Shown here: in pieces, positions 61,162 to 64,000 of the stretch | How positions within the stretch are numbered: the first letter of the stretch is position 1 | Layout of the letters: each line of letters begins with the position of its first letter | Source of the DNA: JBHJGP01 sp050331695 | GTDB taxonomy: Bacteria > Pseudomonadota > Alphaproteobacteria > Geminicoccales > Geminicoccaceae | Assembly (NCBI GenBank): GCA_050331695.1 | Contig: JBHJGP010000017.1 | Location: forward strand, 62,001-126,000 | Direction of reading: 5' to 3' | DNA: 64,000 nucleotides | Notes under the pieces: generated by a model | Database searches by the model: none | What the model saw: the letters and a program-made list of their open reading frames with translations, nothing else | Told to the model about the DNA's origin: nothing | Program-made: the position numbers and the translations under genes

Positions 61162-61770
61162 GCGCTCCGCGTGGGCCAGGTCCTCCGGGCGGTTCGCATT
61201 GAAGAAGGGATCCACGGGCTCGGTTGAAAAAACTGCCCCGGCAACCTTGTAGCGAGCGGTGAAGGTATCGATCTTCCGCTCGCCATCGCCGATCACTGCC
61301 TGTCTTAGGACGGGTGCGGTGGCGGTGGGCCAGAGACCGAACACGGGATGGCTTCGGCCGCCGGAACAGGCCACGGCGATATCAGCCGCCTCGCTCGAGC
61401 GCGCCCGGTCAAGGCGAGCCACCAGATCGGTCGGCAGAAAGGGTGTGTCGGTCGCGGCCGATAGCGCCCAGCGCACTGTTGGCTGTTCGGTCCGGAGCCA
61501 TTCGAGCCCGCTCAAAATACCGGCGAGCGGTCCGGCGAATCCCTCGATGACATCCGGCACAATAGGTAACCCGTAATCGCGAAACCGGGCCGGATCACCA
61601 TTGGCATTGATGACCAGGCCCGCACATTGCGGCCGCAGCCGGCTGATCACATGGTCCAAGAGCTGCCGTCCGGCCAAGGTACGCAGGGGCTTGTCGCCGC
61701 CGCCCATGCGCCGGGCCTGACCGCCGGCCAATAGAATGCCCCAAACTGACGAAAAATCATTCTGCGGCAT
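61141..61770 (-). CDS. mobA: molybdenum cofactor guanylyltransferase
   Basis: A 209-residue MobA. The nucleotide signature LLAGGQARRMGGGDKPLRTLAGRQLLDHVI lies at residues 13-42, and SAATDTPFLPTDL near 103 holds the metal-binding Asp. It attaches GMP to molybdopterin to give the bis-MGD cofactor used by formate dehydrogenases. It overlaps fdhD by 14 bases, so the two are translated together. Confidence 0.92.
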   Translation of the reverse strand: MPQNDFSSVWGILLAGGQARRMGGGDKPLRTLAGRQLLDHVISRLRPQCAGLVINANGDPARFRDYGLPIVPDVIEGFAGPLAGILSGLEWLRTEQPTVRWALSAATDTPFLPTDLVARLDRARSSEAADIAVACSGGRSHPVFGLWPTATAPVLRQAVIGDGERKIDTFTARYKVAGAVFSTEPVDPFFNANRPEDLAHAERLTRQAG

Positions 61771-62641
61771 GGTCGGTTAAAGACGCCTTGCGCGTGGTCC
61801 TCGCATCCTCTTTCGGCCCGGTCTTGGGATCGGCATCGAACAGGATGCGCTCCGCGCCGGAAAGGGCGACGAAGCGGTGGCCACGGGCGCGGCCGATCAG
61901 GGTCAGACCGGCCTGCCGCGCCAGCTCCACGCCCCAAGCCGTGAACCCCGAGCGCGACACCAGGATCGGAATACCCATCAGCACGGTCTTGATCACCATT
62001 ACCGAGGTCAGCCGACCGGTCGTGTAGAAAAGCTTGTCGGCGGCACCGAGCCCGTGGCGGAACATGTAGCCGGCGATCTTATCGACCGCGTTGTGTCGGC
62101 CGACATCCTCCATATAGATCAGGATTTTGTCTTCGCGGGCGAGGACGCAGCCATGGATGGCGCCCGCTTCCAGATAGAGCGACGGCGTGGTGTTAATCTC
62201 CCTCGTCAGGCTGTAAAGCCAGCTGGTTTTGAGCTTGGCGTTGGCGGGCAGGCGGACCTCGTCGAACTGTTCCATCAGATCGCCGAAGACGGTGCCCTGG
62301 GCGCAGCCGGAGGTCCGCACCTTCTTCTTCAGCTTCTGTTCGAAGTCGGTCTGGCGCTTGGTTCGGACAACGACGAGTTCGAGCTCTTCGTCGAATTCGA
62401 TCGCGGTCACCTCGTCGTCCGCCTTCAGCATGTTCTGATTGCAGAGATAGCCCAGCGCCAGATAGTCCGGATGATCACCGATCGTCATCATGGTGACGAT
62501 CTCCTGATCATTCAAAAACAAGGTCAGCGGTCGTTCGTGCACGACGGCCGTTTCGACCCTGTCACCATTCTGATCGACGCCGTCTACCTGTTCGGTGAGG
62601 CGCGCGTCCTTTGGGTCGGGAAGCACAGGCAGGCGGGTCAC
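61757..62641 (-). CDS. fdhD: formate dehydrogenase accessory sulfurtransferase FdhD
   Basis: A 294-residue FdhD. The functional cysteine region reads TSGCAQGTVFGD, retaining the first cysteine of the E. coli CxxC pair, which is the essential one. Conserved EDVGRHNAVDKIAGYM and FYTTGRLTSVMVIK follow. It delivers sulfur to the molybdenum of formate dehydrogenase. It sits 23 bases after the 41-residue peptide gene and before mobA in a minus-strand operon. Confidence 0.93.
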   Translation of the reverse strand: MTRLPVLPDPKDARLTEQVDGVDQNGDRVETAVVHERPLTLFLNDQEIVTMMTIGDHPDYLALGYLCNQNMLKADDEVTAIEFDEELELVVVRTKRQTDFEQKLKKKVRTSGCAQGTVFGDLMEQFDEVRLPANAKLKTSWLYSLTREINTTPSLYLEAGAIHGCVLAREDKILIYMEDVGRHNAVDKIAGYMFRHGLGAADKLFYTTGRLTSVMVIKTVLMGIPILVSRSGFTAWGVELARQAGLTLIGRARGHRFVALSGAERILFDADPKTGPKEDARTTRKASLTDHAAE

Positions 62642-62664
62642 GGATCAGCGCTCCCGTCGATCGA

Positions 62665-62790
62665 TCACAATCGGACGTTGGGCGAGCTCACCGCATGCGA
62701 CGCAGCGGGTGTCTCAAACTGTTCGAGCACGAGCGCGGCACCGATCGCGATCACGATCGCCGCCGCCGTCCCCAAAAAGAACGCTTTCAT
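62665..62790 (-). CDS. small membrane peptide, 41 residues
   Basis: An ORF too short for routine calling. ATG at 62790 is preceded by a strong Shine-Dalgarno (GAGGAGG, 6 bases away), and it stops at 62665-62667. It encodes MKAFF, a 16-20 residue hydrophobic helix (GTAAAIVIAIGAALVLEQF), then a short tail ending SSPNVRL. Placed between the cytochrome c gene and fdhD, it could be an accessory subunit of a membrane electron-transfer complex. Similar tiny single-helix peptides occur near respiratory dehydrogenases in alphaproteobacteria. Confidence 0.7.
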   Translation of the reverse strand: MKAFFLGTAAAIVIAIGAALVLEQFETPAASHAVSSPNVRL

Positions 62791-62812
62791 CTTGGGCCTC
62801 CTCAGCCAGCCT

Positions 62813-64000
62813 CTAGCGGGTCACCTTCTTTAGGTAGGCGATCAGCGCGTCCCGGTCATCCGGGTCCGGCATCCGTTGAAGTGGCATTTTCGAGCCCGGG
62901 GTCACCAAATGCGGGCCTCTAGCGAACAATTCCGCAACCGTTTCCTCGGTCCAGACAATATCGCTTGCTTTCAGGGCGTCAGAATAGGGATAGCCGGCAA
63001 CGCTCCCGGCCTTCCTGCCGAACAGCCCTTCCAGGTGGGGGCCGGCCCTGGCCCGATCGTCGGCCTGAACGCTGTGGCAGGCCGCGCATTTGGCGAAGAC
63101 AGTTTCACCGCGGTCCCTGGGGCCTGCTTGGTTTTCGCGAGTCGACGAGGCCAAGGGCGGACCCAGAAACAGTTCGCCTGTGTCGGTATCCCAGTGGCGG
63201 ATCATGCCATCGCCGCCGGCCGTATAGACATGGCCCTCTGAATTGAAGCGAGCCTGGAAGACCAGGTCCGCGTGGGCCTTCCAGCTGCGGACCACCTCGA
63301 GCGGCTCAAGGTTCCAGAGCTGGACATAGCCCTCGCCGCCGCCGGTTATCGCTTGCGTGCCGTCGTCACTGATCTCGACCGCCAAAAGCGGCGTTCTCTC
63401 GACCTGCCGTTCCGCGAGCGCGGAACCGTCCGGCAGCGACCAGAGCCTGAGGCCACCATCGACATGGGCCGTCAACAGAGCGGCTCCGTCGGCGGTGGCG
63501 GCAATCGCCGTGATACCCAGGCCCCCCGTTTCGAAGCGATGAGCGACGGCTAGCCCGCCATCATCTTGATGAAGGACGAAACCTTGACCGTCGCGAGCGG
63601 CGGCGATCAGGGTTTCGGAAGCGGTAAAGTTAAGGCTGGTTATCGGCGCCGGCGCCTGGAAATCTGCCATTCGAACGAGAGGGTCAGCCCCCCAGAGCAT
63701 CACCCGACCATCCCAACTGGCGGCCGCGATCAGCCTACGATCGCCTGACGCGACGATCTGGGTAATGCGATGGCTGAAATCCGCACGCGGCGGCGCTGAC
63801 AGAAGACCTTCGGTGGACCAGAGCACGACGTCGCCCGCCTGGTCGCCTGACCAGACATGGCCCAAGCTGTCCTGAGCGATCGCGCTGACCGGGGCCTCGT
63901 GGGCGGTATGGCGGTCAGCCATAGTGCCGGTGACGGCATCCCAGACGATGACGCTGTAATCAAAACCACCGCTGGCCATGCGAGTGCCGTCGGCGGACAG
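62813..64000 (-). CDS. WD40-repeat protein with C-terminal cytochrome c domain, 5' partial
   Basis: The frame is open from the stop at 62813 to the window edge, and reads LSADGTRMASGGFDYSVIVWD at the edge, so the true start is outside. At least seven WD40 blades are visible (repeated ...SGGFDYSVIVWD, LWSLPDG, QLWNLEP, RHWDTDTG patterns). The last 100 residues are a cytochrome c, with CAACHSV as the heme motif and a Met ligand near GSKMPLQRM. The fusion is periplasmic, by inference, and may pass electrons in formate oxidation since fdhD and mobA follow. Confidence 0.88.
   Translation of the reverse strand: MSADGTRMASGGFDYSVIVWDAVTGTMADRHTAHEAPVSAIAQDSLGHVWSGDQAGDVVLWSTEGLLSAPPRADFSHRITQIVASGDRRLIAAASWDGRVMLWGADPLVRMADFQAPAPITSLNFTASETLIAAARDGQGFVLHQDDGGLAVAHRFETGGLGITAIAATADGAALLTAHVDGGLRLWSLPDGSALAERQVERTPLLAVEISDDGTQAITGGGEGYVQLWNLEPLEVVRSWKAHADLVFQARFNSEGHVYTAGGDGMIRHWDTDTGELFLGPPLASSTRENQAGPRDRGETVFAKCAACHSVQADDRARAGPHLEGLFGRKAGSVAGYPYSDALKASDIVWTEETVAELFARGPHLVTPGSKMPLQRMPDPDDRDALIAYLKKVTR

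Overview
The window looks like one contiguous piece of a GC-rich alphaproteobacterial chromosome. Evidence is a sulfite-assimilation cluster with DUF2849 and DUF934 proteins, a PrsK/PrsR-type two-component pair, a DUF6285/phosphotransferase/acyl-CoA dehydrogenase operon, HlyU-family and Lrp/AsnC-family regulators, and frequent GTG and TTG starts. I cannot name a genus from the sequence; a Rhodospirillales-like or Geminicoccales-like organism would fit. I saw no tRNA, rRNA, insertion sequence, phage gene or CRISPR array.

Layout. 1-9.8 kb holds metabolic and housekeeping genes: the 3' end of a hotdog thioesterase-like gene, an SMP-30 lactonase, a 41-residue lipoprotein, a GNAT acetyltransferase, a two-gene ABC exporter, and an operon resembling the 4-hydroxyacyl-CoA (levulinate, Lva-type) pathway. 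These are followed by a metallophosphoesterase, a DoxX-like protein, a potassium-channel-like protein and an HlyU protein. 9.8-16 kb holds an unannotated 640-base leader or intergenic region, the PrsK sensor kinase and PrsR response regulator, and a three-gene module built on a MotA/TolQ/ExbB-type proton channel. 16-27.5 kb holds amino-acid and sugar metabolism: a quinone oxidoreductase, a branched-chain aminotransferase, an EamA exporter, two dehydrogenases, and a carbohydrate ABC importer without its ATPase that runs into LOG, beta-CASP nuclease and SMP-30 genes.

27.5-57 kb is an exopolysaccharide locus. It carries dTDP-sugar genes (rfbA, an epimerase, rfbC), a homoserine-dehydrogenase-like enzyme with a SAF domain, two sulfotransferases, a Wzc-like tyrosine kinase/chain-length protein, two GH9 glucanases, a GT2 glycosyltransferase and an acyltransferase. 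Its second half has a GT4 glycosyltransferase, a WecG/TagA transferase, an O-antigen-ligase/polymerase-type protein, a flippase and another GT2. A sulfite-reduction operon (ferredoxin, siroheme synthase, DUF2849, sulfite reductase, DUF934) sits between the halves. I infer that the product is a sulfated and probably acylated polysaccharide, trimmed by two GH9 paralogues that use different export routes.

57-64 kb holds glutathione-dependent formaldehyde oxidation (frmA, fghA), a DnaJ-type co-chaperone, a nitronate monooxygenase, and a minus-strand operon of a WD40-cytochrome c protein, a 41-residue membrane peptide, FdhD and MobA that points to molybdenum formate dehydrogenase maturation.

The observations I rate highest are the PrsR protein that has lost the GAFTGA sigma-54 contact loop, the ExbB/ExbD-like three-gene module, and the pair of GH9 paralogues, one with a Sec signal and one with four RTX-containing repeat modules.
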